DNA from: Nonlabens tegetincola
GTDB lineage: Bacteria; Bacteroidota; Bacteroidia; Flavobacteriales; Flavobacteriaceae
Length of the DNA stretch: 64,000 nucleotides
Direction: 5' to 3'
NCBI RefSeq assembly: GCF_002954355.1
Contig: NZ_MQVV01000010.1
Span: 496,001 to 560,000, forward strand
The position numbers and the translations under genes are program-made. Within the stretch, counting starts at the first letter, position 1, and each line of letters opens with the position of its first letter. Under the pieces are notes generated by a model. The model saw nothing but the letters and a program-made list of their open reading frames with translations, had not been told where the DNA came from and did no database searches. This document shows, piece by piece, positions 44,489 through 53,933 of this stretch.

Positions 44489-47104
44489 ATGAATATTAAG
44501 AAAACTACATGGGGTATTATAGTGACGTTGTTGTTTGCAGCTGTTACTGCTACCGCACAATCGACAATTTCTGGAACTGCAAAAGATATCCAAGGCGAAA
44601 CACTTCTTGGTGTGAATCTAGTGCTTCAAGGGACTAACAAAGGTGCTGTGACTGATTTTGATGGTAAATACAGCATTGCAAACGTCCCAAATGGAGATTA
44701 CACTATTGTAGCTACGAGTTTAGGATATGATAAAGTTATTAAAACTGTAAGTGTTAGCGGATCCAATGTTGTTGTTGATTTTGTAATGAAGGAAAATGCG
44801 GAGTCTCTAGAGGCAGTAGTAGTTACTGGTGTGACAAATCCTAAAGCAAAAATTGAGTCAAGTGTTTCTGTTACAACATTGAAAACGGAAACAGTTGCTC
44901 AAAGCGCACCTAGAACTACTGCAGAGATTTTTAGAACAATACCAGGTATACGATCAGAGTCTTCAGGAGGTGAAGGAAACTCAAATATATCTGTAAGAGG
45001 TGTTCCTATTTCTTCAGGTGGTTCCAAATACGTTCAACTTCAGGAAGACGGTCTTCCAGTATTATTATATGGAGACATGTCTTTTGCTACTGCAGATATT
45101 TTTACAAGATTTGATGCTAACGTTGCTCGTATTGAAGCTATTCGTGGTGGATCTGCATCTACACAAACTTCAAATGCTCCTGGTGGAATTATAAATATTA
45201 TAAGTAAAACAGGAAAATCAGAAGGTGGTATCATAGGAACTACATTCGGAGCTAATTATGATTCTTTTAGAACTGATTTTTCATACGGAACTGAGGTTGC
45301 GGATAATTTATATATTCATGCTGGTGGGTTTTATAGAGTAGGAGAAGGAATAAGAGATGCTGGGTTTACTGCAAATAATGGAGGTCAATTTAAATTGAGC
45401 TTGATGAAAGAATTTGAAAATGGATCTGTAAGGGTTTATGGTAAGTATTTAAATGATAGAGCGATAGCTTATTTACCAGCTCCTATTCAAGTTTCAGGAA
45501 CCAATGCAAACCCTACTTGGGAAGATGCTCCTAATTTTGATGCTACTACCGGATCACTACATACACCTAATTTAACGCAAACCCTACGATTAGGGCCTGA
45601 TGGTGAGCCTTCACGAGGTGATGTTACAGATGGTATGCATCCCGTGTCTACATCCTTAGGAATTGCAGCGAAGTTTGATCTAGGAAATGGCTATAAAGTT
45701 TCTAATAACGGTAGATTCTCTGCAAACAGTGGAGCTTTCGTATCTCCTTTCCCATCGCAAGTAGGTACAAGTGCGTTAATTGCTGACTCTTTTGGTGCTG
45801 GATCTACGTTACAATTCACGGATGGTTCGCCAGTAGGAGCAAATAGTCTTGTGGCGCGTATTCATATGTTTGATGTTGAGTTAGAAAACTTTAATAACTT
45901 CATGAATGATATTAAATTATCAAAATCATACAACAACCTAGACATAACATTAGGTTACTTTAAATCCATTCAAAATGTTTCAATGAACTGGAGTTGGAAT
46001 TCTTACCTACAAGAAGTAAAAGGGGAGAATGCTAGATTGATCAACGTTTTTGATCCTGCAGGCGCTCCTTTAAGTGAAAATGGATTATATGCTTATGGAA
46101 CACCTTTTTGGGGTAACCTTGCAAGAAATTATGATACACAATACAACGTCTCTGCTCCATATTTAAATATTGCATTAGAGGCAAGTGAAAGTTTAAATTT
46201 TGATGCTAGTGTCAGATTCGATTATGGTAAAGTAGATGGAGCATTTTCAGGAGGTGTAGAATCTACTATAGATATAAATAATGATGGTGTTATTTCAGCA
46301 CCAGAACAAGTGGTTTTTAGTGTAGATAACGCGGCTCCTACAAATGTAAATTACAATTATGATTACTTCTCTTATTCATTAGGTGTCAATTATAAACTAC
46401 AAGAAAGACAAGCTGTTTTTGCACGTTATAGTAGAGGAGCATCTGCAAAGGCAGATCGTATTTTGTTCTCGGGATTAGACTACCAAAATTCTGATAGAAT
46501 CAACGCTCTAGATTTCCTTAATCAGGCAGAAGTGGGGTACAAGCAAGGATTTGATAATGGTGCTATTTATGTTACAGGATTTTATTCTTCAACTACAGAA
46601 CAAGCAGGGTTCGAGGCTACAAATCCGGATCTAATTATTGATAATGATTACAAATCCTTCGGTGTAGAGGTAGAAGGTTCATATAGGTTGAAGGATTTAA
46701 CTGTTAGAGGTGCGATTACATATACTAATGCGACTCTTGAGTCAGGAGATAACGAGGGAAATAAACCTAGGAGACAACCAGATTTCATTTATAATTTGAT
46801 ACCTTCTTATAACTTTGGCGTTGAAAAGCAAAATTCCATAGGATTAAGCTTTATAGGACAAACAAAAGCATATGCGCAAGACACTAATGAATTAATTATG
46901 CCTGGATTTGTAATAGTAAACGGATTTGTAAACATGGGTATAACTAAAAACTTAAATGTAAACGTGTCTGCAAATAATATTTTTGACACATTAGGTATCA
47001 CTGAGTCTGAAGAAGGCTCCATCGTAGAAGGGCAAACTAATTATTTAAGAGCGAGAGCTCTTCCTGGAAGGTCTGTTTCGTTAGGATTGCAATATAGATT
47101 TTAA
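44489..47104 (+). CDS. SusC-like/TonB-dependent receptor with carboxypeptidase-regulatory-like N-domain
   Basis: 871 residues. Signal peptide to about residue 23 (ending TATAQ), a CarboxypepD_reg-like domain (TISGTAKDIQGETLLGVNLV ... VDFVMKENA), a plug domain (VVVTGV, TTAEIFRTIPGI, ISVRGVP) and a 22-strand-type barrel ending in aromatic QYRF. A canonical EF-hand loop DINNDGVISAPE occurs near residue 595 in an extracellular loop. No SusD partner follows, so it works alone as in sucrose- or maltose-type TonB receptors. It is the first gene of the LacI-controlled sugar locus. Confidence 0.92.
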   Translation: MNIKKTTWGIIVTLLFAAVTATAQSTISGTAKDIQGETLLGVNLVLQGTNKGAVTDFDGKYSIANVPNGDYTIVATSLGYDKVIKTVSVSGSNVVVDFVMKENAESLEAVVVTGVTNPKAKIESSVSVTTLKTETVAQSAPRTTAEIFRTIPGIRSESSGGEGNSNISVRGVPISSGGSKYVQLQEDGLPVLLYGDMSFATADIFTRFDANVARIEAIRGGSASTQTSNAPGGIINIISKTGKSEGGIIGTTFGANYDSFRTDFSYGTEVADNLYIHAGGFYRVGEGIRDAGFTANNGGQFKLSLMKEFENGSVRVYGKYLNDRAIAYLPAPIQVSGTNANPTWEDAPNFDATTGSLHTPNLTQTLRLGPDGEPSRGDVTDGMHPVSTSLGIAAKFDLGNGYKVSNNGRFSANSGAFVSPFPSQVGTSALIADSFGAGSTLQFTDGSPVGANSLVARIHMFDVELENFNNFMNDIKLSKSYNNLDITLGYFKSIQNVSMNWSWNSYLQEVKGENARLINVFDPAGAPLSENGLYAYGTPFWGNLARNYDTQYNVSAPYLNIALEASESLNFDASVRFDYGKVDGAFSGGVESTIDINNDGVISAPEQVVFSVDNAAPTNVNYNYDYFSYSLGVNYKLQERQAVFARYSRGASAKADRILFSGLDYQNSDRINALDFLNQAEVGYKQGFDNGAIYVTGFYSSTTEQAGFEATNPDLIIDNDYKSFGVEVEGSYRLKDLTVRGAITYTNATLESGDNEGNKPRRQPDFIYNLIPSYNFGVEKQNSIGLSFIGQTKAYAQDTNELIMPGFVIVNGFVNMGITKNLNVNVSANNIFDTLGITESEEGSIVEGQTNYLRARALPGRSVSLGLQYRF

Positions 47105-47219
47105 TATATTATATGGTAGTGGTTGTTTTGTTATGGCATAAGAAGGGTATTCCACTGTGCTTAATGAAATAAAGTTCCACAAACAATTTTGGATTAGGTC
47201 GTAGAGAAATCTGTAGTAG

Positions 47220-47250
47220 AATTGGCATTATTTATTTAATGCCAATTTTA
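47220..47250 (+). terminator. AT-rich hairpin, possible terminator or processing stem
   Basis: 10-bp stem AATTGGCATT / AATGCCAATT followed by TTATTT, in the 221-bp gap between the receptor and MFS genes. It may reduce expression of the downstream genes relative to the receptor. Confidence 0.5.
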
Positions 47251-47325
47251 TTTCCAAAATCCATTTGTCATTGAAATAATATAAACTCTTTAGCACAGAA
47301 TGTTGATCTTGATAAAATTTAAAAA

Positions 47326-48630
47326 ATGATAGGGAAGGTAAAGCTGAATTTTTGGCAAATTTTGCATATGAACGTCGGTTTTTTCGGTATTCAATATAGT
47401 TTTGGACTGCAACAAAGTGCGGTGACGCCTATCTATGATTTTCTTGGTGCAACACCAGATCAAATACCTATTTTGCATCTAGCAGGTCCTGTGACGGGAT
47501 TACTTGTACAGCCTATTATAGGCGCTATGAGTGATAAAACATGGTCACCTAAATTTGGACGTCGAAAACCTTATTTTTTAATAGGTGCATTGTTATGTAG
47601 TGTCAGCTTATTACTTTTTCCTTTTAGCAGTTCTTTATGGATGGCAGCTGGGTTGTTATGGATTCTTGATGCTGGAAATAATACAGCCATGGAACCCTAT
47701 AGAGCTTTAATCGCTGATAAATTGATATCAGAACAGCAACCTACAGGTTTTCAAATGCAAAGTTTCTTTACCGGTCTAGGACAGGTGCTTGCAAACCTAT
47801 CGATCGTTGTTTTCCCTATATTTATAATTGGTAAAACAGGTTCTTTACCTACATGGGTTTATGCTTCGTTTTTTTTAGGTGCGGCGTTTTCAATAGGATC
47901 TGTTTTATGGAGTAATAGTAAAACTGAAGAAATACCTCCTACGGACAAAGAACTTGCTTTAATGCGCGCAGAAAGACGCTCATTTCTAGGGCCGCTTATT
48001 GAAATTGTATCTGCTATTAAGGATATGCCTAAGGTGATGTGGCAACTTGCTCTAGTATACTTTTTTCAATGGTATGCGCTGTTTTGTTACTGGCAAAACG
48101 CTTCAAAGAGCGTCGCGCTTTCTGTATGGAATGTAACACCAGCTAATGAGGAAGTTTATAATGAGGCAGTAAGTTGGACAGGTTTAGTAAATGGCTGGTA
48201 TAATGTAGTAACGTTTTTAGTGGCATTTGCATTGGTAGGGTTTGCAAAAAAATACAGCCCTAAATTAGTTCATGCGGTTTGTTTATTGCTTGCTGCTGCT
48301 GGATTTCTAGCATTTCCTCATATATCTGATAAAAGTTTCTTACTCTTTGCGATAACCGGTTTCGGTATAGGATGGGCGAGTATGATGGGAATTCCTTATT
48401 TAATGGTAATATCTAATATTCCTAAAGAACGTTATGGAGTTTATATGGGTATTATAAATATGATGATAGTAATACCTATGATATTTCAAACGTTGACATT
48501 TGGATTTGTACTTAAGAATTTTTTAGGTAACGATCCACGTAATGCAATCACTTTTGCAGGGGCATTATTAATTCTTGCTACTATAGTGACACTGTTTATT
48601 CAATCAAGAAAACCTTCTCTACATGAATAG
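47326..48630 (+). CDS. MFS sugar transporter, SLC45/sucrose-like
   Basis: 434 residues with twelve hydrophobic segments. The N-terminal half has FFGIQYSFGLQQSAVTPIYDF and the loop motif GAMSDKTWSPKFGRRKPYF, a D-x(n)-GRRRP-type signature of the glycoside-pentoside-hexuronide/SLC45 sucrose-transporter branch. Inner-membrane uptake of sucrose or a similar disaccharide with protons or sodium is inferred. It overlaps the hydrolase gene by 8 bp. The MFS assignment is firm; the substrate rests on family and neighbours. Confidence 0.88.
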   Translation: MIGKVKLNFWQILHMNVGFFGIQYSFGLQQSAVTPIYDFLGATPDQIPILHLAGPVTGLLVQPIIGAMSDKTWSPKFGRRKPYFLIGALLCSVSLLLFPFSSSLWMAAGLLWILDAGNNTAMEPYRALIADKLISEQQPTGFQMQSFFTGLGQVLANLSIVVFPIFIIGKTGSLPTWVYASFFLGAAFSIGSVLWSNSKTEEIPPTDKELALMRAERRSFLGPLIEIVSAIKDMPKVMWQLALVYFFQWYALFCYWQNASKSVALSVWNVTPANEEVYNEAVSWTGLVNGWYNVVTFLVAFALVGFAKKYSPKLVHAVCLLLAAAGFLAFPHISDKSFLLFAITGFGIGWASMMGIPYLMVISNIPKERYGVYMGIINMMIVIPMIFQTLTFGFVLKNFLGNDPRNAITFAGALLILATIVTLFIQSRKPSLHE

Positions 48631-49801
48631 TGTTAAATATAATAAATCAATTGAGTTGCTTCATAAAGCCTCATCTGTGCATGGTTTTCTTGCAAGCGCC
48701 TTAGATATATCGAATTATAAAAGGGTGTGGTCTAGAGATGGAGTCATATGTGGTCTAGCAGCACTTGCCTCTGAAGATGAAGAACTAGTCAAGACTTTTG
48801 AGAAAACCATCCATACGCTTGCAGCACACCAACATGATATAGGAACCATTCCGTCTAATGTTGCTTTTAAGGGTAAAAAAGTAGAAGTTAGTTATGGTGG
48901 TCTAGCGGGTAGAGTCGATGCGGTAACTTGGTTTATAATAGGAGTTTGCCAGCTAGCACATTATAAGCAAGATCCTCAAATAGTAGAATTATATAAGCCT
49001 AACATCAATAAATGTCTAAATCTCTTAAATGCTTGGGAATTTAACAACAAGCATTTGCTGTACATACCGTTATCTGGTAACTGGGCAGATGAGTACATTA
49101 CTGATGGTTATGTATTATATGATCAATTATTGAGATTATGGGCCTTAAAGTGTTACAATCATTTTGAAAATAAGGTACAAATCGATCATAAAATTGATTC
49201 TATTACAGAGCAGCTGCAAATTAACTTCTTAGGAGATTCTAAAGCAGAGAAATTTCATCCTAGAGCTTACGAAGCTATGGCTCAAAAGAGTTATTTGCCA
49301 GCGTCATTTGCACCATCTGGATATAAAACGCAATTTGACGCATTTGCAAACAGTTTATTCTTGATACTGAACCTAGGTACTTCAGATCTTAAAGAAAGTA
49401 TAATTGAATACAGTCAAAATTTATTATCTCAAAGCAAACTCCAAGTATTACCGGCATTTTGGCCACCAGTGATGCAAGAAGATGAGCATTGGAACTTATT
49501 AAAAGATAATTGTAAGTATGAATTCAGGAACTATCCTTATGAATTTCATAATGGTGGTAGCTGGCCTATGGTAAACGGGTTTTATGGATTAGCCTTATGC
49601 AGTATGGGATATGAACAAGCAGCTCAAGATTTATTGAGGAATATAAATCAATTAAATGCACTTAAGGAATTTGCCTTTTATGAAAATTTCCATTCTATCA
49701 CGGGTGAGCCTTTAGGTGTGCCTAAATGTGCCTGGAGTGCGGCAGGAGCAGTAATCCTGCATAAATCATTAAATAATAATTTTAAAATATTAATTGACTA
49801 A
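48623..49801 (+). CDS. GH100-like alkaline/neutral invertase family protein
   Basis: 392 residues, no signal peptide, so cytosolic. An (alpha/alpha)6-barrel hydrolase with NYKRVWSRDGVICGLAALA near the start (the SRD motif of neutral invertases), GRVDAVTWFIIGVCQL, SGNWADEYITDGYVLYDQLL and EFHNGGSWPMVNGFYGLAL. These match GH100-type sucrose hydrolases or related amylo-glucosidase-like enzymes. The expected reaction is intracellular sucrose to glucose and fructose, fitting the fructokinase gene, whose ATG overlaps this stop by one base. The family call is from motif recognition; substrate is inferred. Confidence 0.75.
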   Translation: MNSVKYNKSIELLHKASSVHGFLASALDISNYKRVWSRDGVICGLAALASEDEELVKTFEKTIHTLAAHQHDIGTIPSNVAFKGKKVEVSYGGLAGRVDAVTWFIIGVCQLAHYKQDPQIVELYKPNINKCLNLLNAWEFNNKHLLYIPLSGNWADEYITDGYVLYDQLLRLWALKCYNHFENKVQIDHKIDSITEQLQINFLGDSKAEKFHPRAYEAMAQKSYLPASFAPSGYKTQFDAFANSLFLILNLGTSDLKESIIEYSQNLLSQSKLQVLPAFWPPVMQEDEHWNLLKDNCKYEFRNYPYEFHNGGSWPMVNGFYGLALCSMGYEQAAQDLLRNINQLNALKEFAFYENFHSITGEPLGVPKCAWSAAGAVILHKSLNNNFKILID

Positions 49802-50736
49802 TGAAGACCATTGATATATTGTGTGTAGGGGAAATATTGATTGATTTTATAGGTCATGAAAAAAATGTAAGTATTTCAGAAACTAAAAATTACCACCGTT
49901 TTTTAGGTGGTTCTCCTACTAATGTGGCGGTTAACGCCGTAAGATTAGGGTTGAAATCTGCTATTATCGGCTCTTGCGGAAAAGATGGATTAGGGGATTT
50001 TATAGTTGATAAATTAAAAAGTGAACAGGTAAATACCTCACACATAAATAGAGCATCTGGATTACCTACTTCTATTATTTTAATTTCTAGATCTGTAGAC
50101 ACGCCAGATTTTACTGCCTATAGAGAGGCAGACTCTGTTATAACAGAAGATTTAATTACAGATGAACTGTTGGATTTGTCTAAGATTTATCACACCACAT
50201 GTTTTGCTTTGAGTAAAAACCCAGCAAGAGCTACAATTTTAAAAGGAGCACAACGAGCTAGAGAACTTGGTCTGCAACTAAGTATAGACCTAAATTACTC
50301 CGAGAAAATATGGTCTGATCGTAAAGAAGCAAAAAAAGTGATTGCGCAGTATCTGGCTAATAATCCATTACTAAAATTAAGTGTAGACGATTGTTATAGG
50401 TACTTTGATAATCACAAATCTGATGAAGAAATTTTTAGTTACTTCCATTCTAAAGGAGTTTCTACGATATGTCTTACCAAAGGTAAAGACGGTGTTGCTG
50501 TTTCAGATCTTAAAGAAGGTGTGTTGAATCAAGCTGCATTACAAGTAAAAGATGTTAAGGACGTCACAGGTGCAGGTGATGCTTTTTGGGCGGGATTTTT
50601 ATTTTCCAGGCTCAGCAACAAGTCTCTACTAGACTCTACTACGATTGCTCAAAAACTAGCGACTATTAAACTACAGAATGTTGGGCGATTGCCTGATATA
50701 AAAGTTCTTAAAAACGTAATCAACGAATTGGTTTAG
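49801..50736 (+). CDS. PfkB-family fructokinase
   Basis: 311 residues, ribokinase fold: CVGEILIDFIG, GGSPTNVAVNAVRLGL and the catalytic DVTGAGDAFWAGFLFS. The GGSPTNVA signature is typical of bacterial fructokinases. It would phosphorylate the fructose released by the neighbouring invertase-like enzyme. Its ATG shares one base with the hydrolase stop (TAATG), so translation is coupled. Last gene of the sugar locus. Confidence 0.88.
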   Translation: MKTIDILCVGEILIDFIGHEKNVSISETKNYHRFLGGSPTNVAVNAVRLGLKSAIIGSCGKDGLGDFIVDKLKSEQVNTSHINRASGLPTSIILISRSVDTPDFTAYREADSVITEDLITDELLDLSKIYHTTCFALSKNPARATILKGAQRARELGLQLSIDLNYSEKIWSDRKEAKKVIAQYLANNPLLKLSVDDCYRYFDNHKSDEEIFSYFHSKGVSTICLTKGKDGVAVSDLKEGVLNQAALQVKDVKDVTGAGDAFWAGFLFSRLSNKSLLDSTTIAQKLATIKLQNVGRLPDIKVLKNVINELV

Positions 50737-50801
50737 TGGATTTGTAAATTTGTAGTAATTGTACCTGTAGTTATATTGGTTTGTTTTATATAGTATAGAT
50801 C

Positions 50802-50826
50802 GGATGATTTTTTACTTTTATCATCC
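50802..50826 (+). terminator. Weak hairpin after the fructokinase gene
   Basis: 7-bp stem GGATGAT / ATCATCC with an 11-nt T-rich loop. The tail is not a clean T-run, so termination is only possible. Confidence 0.35.
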
Positions 50827-50870
50827 TTATATACTAATTGTTTTGAAACAATAAAAGATAAAATTTATTT

Positions 50871-50886
50871 CGCTTTCGCGAAAGCG
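50871..50886. repeat. Iterated palindrome copy 12 (exact)
   Basis: CGCTTTCGCGAAAGCG, intergenic between the fructokinase gene and maeB. Confidence 0.9.
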
Positions 50887-50933
50887 AGTTCCATATTTAC
50901 CTTAACCTTAGTACCTATCTTAACAATATCTAG

Positions 50934-50941
50934 TACATTTG
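50934..50941 (+). promoter_or_regulatory. Candidate -7 box (TACATTTG) of maeB
   Basis: TAnnTTTG match 37 nt before the maeB ATG. Confidence 0.45.
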
Positions 50942-50978
50942 TTTTTCATTTTTTTTTGAGCAATTAAACTCAAACCCC

Positions 50979-53291
50979 ATGAGTGAAGAAAGTAAACGTA
51001 GAGAAGCATTAGTATATCACGCAAAACCACAACCTGGTAAAATAAAAATTGTACCTACTAAAAAGTACAGTAGTCAACGAGATTTATCTCTTGCCTACAG
51101 TCCAGGTGTTGCACAGCCTTGTCTTGAAATAGCTAAGGATAAGGCAAATGTTTATAAATATACTACCAAGGGTAACCTTATGGCTGTAATTTCTAATGGA
51201 ACCGCTGTTTTAGGTCTTGGTGATATTGGCCCAGAAGCCTCTAAACCTGTAATGGAAGGAAAAGGGCTGCTTTTCAAAATATTTGCTGATCTAGACTGTT
51301 TTGATATTGAGGTTGATACCACAAATGTTGAAGAGTTCATTCAAACTGTGAAAAATATTGCCCCAACTTTTGGTGGGATAAATTTAGAAGATATCAAGGC
51401 TCCAGAGGCTTTTGAAATAGAACGCCGTTTAAAAGAGGAGTTAGATATCCCAGTAATGCATGACGATCAACATGGAACAGCCATAATTTCAAGTGCGGCA
51501 TTACTCAACGCGCTTGAACTTGCTGATAAAAAAATAGAAGACGTAAAAATAGTTGTATCAGGAGCTGGTAGCGCCGCCATTTCTTGTACCAGCCTTTATG
51601 TAAAGCTAGGAGCAAAGAAGGAAAACATCATGATGTATGATGTGGACGGTTTAATTACAACATCTAGGACAGATCTTGGTGATATGCAAATGCAATTTGC
51701 AAGAGAGATGGATACCGTGTCCATGCGCGATGCATTTAAGAATGCCGATGTGTTTTTAGGTCTTTCAGTAGGAAACATTGTTGATGAGAACATGCTATTG
51801 AGCATGAACGAAAACCCGATTGTATTTGCCATGGCAAATCCAGTGCCCGAGGTTGATTACAACCTAGCTATTGCAACCCGTGATGATATCATTATGGCAA
51901 CAGGGCGAAGCGATCACCCTAATCAAGTAAATAACGTATTAGGTTTTCCTTTTATTTTTCGTGGAGCGCTAGATGTAAGAGCAACTACAATTAATGAAGA
52001 AATGAAACTAGCAGCTACTCATGCTATTGCTAGTCTTGCTAAAGAACCAGTTCCTGAACAAGTTAATATCGCCTATGGCGAGCTCAAACTTACCTTTGGT
52101 AGGGATTATATAATTCCAAAACCCTTTGATCCTAGATTAATTTCAACCATTCCGCCAGCTGTTGCAAAAGCAGCCATGGAAACAGGAGTTGCCAAAGAAC
52201 CAATTCAAGATTGGGAGAAATACGAGGAGCAATTACTCACACGTATGGGCTCAGATAATAAGCTTGTCAGGCTTATTTTAAATAGAGCAAGGACAAATCC
52301 AAAAAGAATTGTTTTTGCTGAGGCTGATCAACTAGATGTACTCAAAGCAGCGCAAATTGTTTTAGAAGAAGGAATAGGAACACCTATACTTTTGGGACGC
52401 AGGGAAACAATTGAAGAACTTAAAGAGGAACTTGAGTTTGATCAACCTTGTTTAATTATTGATCCCAAAAGCGATGAAGAAAAAGCTCGCAGAGATAGAT
52501 ATGCTGAAGAGTTTTGGAAAATAAGAAAGCGTAAAGGGGTTACTTTATTTGATGCCGGTAAATTTTTAAGACAGCGCAATTATTTTGCGGCGATGATGGT
52601 AGAAATGGGTGATGCCGATGGTTTAATCACTGGATTTGCTCAGTCCTATCCTCGTGCCATCACACCTATGTTAGAGATTATAGGTCGCGCACCAGGAGTT
52701 GACAAAGTAGCCAGTACCAATTTAATGATCACACAACGAGGTCCTATGTTTATTTCAGACACCTCTATAAACATAGATCCAGATGCTATTGAACTAGCAA
52801 AAATTGCACAAATGACAGGCCGTACAGCCCAGTTGTTTGGTATCACACCTAATATCGCAATGATAAGCTACGGGAACTTTGGGTCTTCAGAACATCCTAA
52901 TGCTGTTAAAGTACGTAATGCGGTAAAATATTTACATCAATATTATCCCGATCTAGTAGTAGATGGAGAACTACAAGCCGATTTTGCTTTAAATTCTGAA
53001 TTACTTCAGGACAAGTTTCCTTTTTCAAAACTTGCAGGTAAAAAAGTGAATACATTAGTGTTTCCTAACCTTGAAAGTGCAAATAGTACTTATAAAATGA
53101 TGAAGGAACTTAACGGTATTGATAGTATAGGTCCCATCCTTTTAGGTTTGCAAAAACCCGTACACGTAGTTCAATTAGGAGCTAGTGTGGACGAGATCGT
53201 GAACATGGCTGCCGTTGCAGTTATAGATGCACAACAAAAGGAGTCCTATAACCGTTCATTGCAGTTAAAAAGGTCGCAACAACCGCAATAG
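50979..53291 (+). CDS. maeB: NADP-dependent malic enzyme, MaeB type
   Basis: 770 residues, the two-domain MaeB form. Residues ~1-430 form the malic enzyme part ([41 protein letters not shown], the nucleotide-binding [11 protein letters not shown]). Residues ~430-770 are a phosphotransacetylase-like domain ([35 protein letters not shown]), regarded as an acetyl-CoA-sensing regulatory module. The enzyme converts malate to pyruvate with NADPH. It is upstream of ruvA and sprA, a conserved flavobacterial order. Confidence 0.96.
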   Translation: MSEESKRREALVYHAKPQPGKIKIVPTKKYSSQRDLSLAYSPGVAQPCLEIAKDKANVYKYTTKGNLMAVISNGTAVLGLGDIGPEASKPVMEGKGLLFKIFADLDCFDIEVDTTNVEEFIQTVKNIAPTFGGINLEDIKAPEAFEIERRLKEELDIPVMHDDQHGTAIISSAALLNALELADKKIEDVKIVVSGAGSAAISCTSLYVKLGAKKENIMMYDVDGLITTSRTDLGDMQMQFAREMDTVSMRDAFKNADVFLGLSVGNIVDENMLLSMNENPIVFAMANPVPEVDYNLAIATRDDIIMATGRSDHPNQVNNVLGFPFIFRGALDVRATTINEEMKLAATHAIASLAKEPVPEQVNIAYGELKLTFGRDYIIPKPFDPRLISTIPPAVAKAAMETGVAKEPIQDWEKYEEQLLTRMGSDNKLVRLILNRARTNPKRIVFAEADQLDVLKAAQIVLEEGIGTPILLGRRETIEELKEELEFDQPCLIIDPKSDEEKARRDRYAEEFWKIRKRKGVTLFDAGKFLRQRNYFAAMMVEMGDADGLITGFAQSYPRAITPMLEIIGRAPGVDKVASTNLMITQRGPMFISDTSINIDPDAIELAKIAQMTGRTAQLFGITPNIAMISYGNFGSSEHPNAVKVRNAVKYLHQYYPDLVVDGELQADFALNSELLQDKFPFSKLAGKKVNTLVFPNLESANSTYKMMKELNGIDSIGPILLGLQKPVHVVQLGASVDEIVNMAAVAVIDAQQKESYNRSLQLKRSQQPQ

Positions 53292-53301
53292 ATTATTTTA
53301 T

Positions 53302-53309
53302 TACATTTG
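53302..53309 (+). promoter_or_regulatory. Candidate -7 box (TACATTTG) of ruvA-sprA
   Basis: TAnnTTTG match 18 nt before the ruvA ATG. Confidence 0.45.
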
Positions 53310-53327
53310 AATTACAATTAACCAATT

Positions 53328-53909
53328 ATGATTGCACAACTTCAGGGCAGGCTAGTAGAAAAAAACCTGACCGATGTAGTAATTGATTGCCATGGAGTAG
53401 GATATCTAGTAGAAATATCACTGCACACATATTCACAACTGCCAGACAACGAGCAGTGCAAGTTGTATACTTATATGCAAGTACGTGAGGATGCGCACAG
53501 GTTGTTTGGTTTTGCCGAAAAAAGTGAACGAGAAATCTTCAAACTATTACTGTCCGTATCTGGAGTTGGTGCAAATACAGCTCGTACCATGTTATCCAGT
53601 GTTGCGCCCACACAAATTGCACAAGCCATTGCTAGTGAAGATGTGCGCACGATACAAAGTGTAAAAGGTATAGGTGCAAAAACAGCGCAACGTGTTATAC
53701 TCGATCTTAAGGATAAAATATTACAAGTATTAGATAATCCAGAAATTTCTATTGTTGCAAGCAATACTGGCCGTGATGAAGCGTTATCTGCACTAGAAAC
53801 TTTAGGCTATGCTCGCAAGCAGGCTCAAAAAGTCGTGGATAAAATTTTGAGCAATCAACCAGATGCCACAGTAGAAGATTTGATTAAACAAGCATTAAAA
53901 CAATTATAG
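53328..53909 (+). CDS. ruvA: Holliday junction DNA-binding protein RuvA
   Basis: 193 residues. OB-fold N-domain starting MIAQLQGRLVEKN with VIDCHGVGYLVEIS, two helix-hairpin-helix motifs (LLSVSGVGANTARTML and IQSVKGIGAKTAQRVI) and a C-terminal UBA-like domain that contacts RuvB (DEALSALETLGYARKQAQKVV). It binds four-way junctions as tetramers and loads RuvB. It is 24 bp upstream of sprA and probably co-transcribed with it. Confidence 0.97.
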   Translation: MIAQLQGRLVEKNLTDVVIDCHGVGYLVEISLHTYSQLPDNEQCKLYTYMQVREDAHRLFGFAEKSEREIFKLLLSVSGVGANTARTMLSSVAPTQIAQAIASEDVRTIQSVKGIGAKTAQRVILDLKDKILQVLDNPEISIVASNTGRDEALSALETLGYARKQAQKVVDKILSNQPDATVEDLIKQALKQL

Positions 53910-53933
53910 GATTTGGGATATAGGTATTTTAAA

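Noticed and set aside
53913-53933. TTG start for sprA
   Set aside because: It would put seven polar residues before a clean signal peptide starting at the ATG at 53934.
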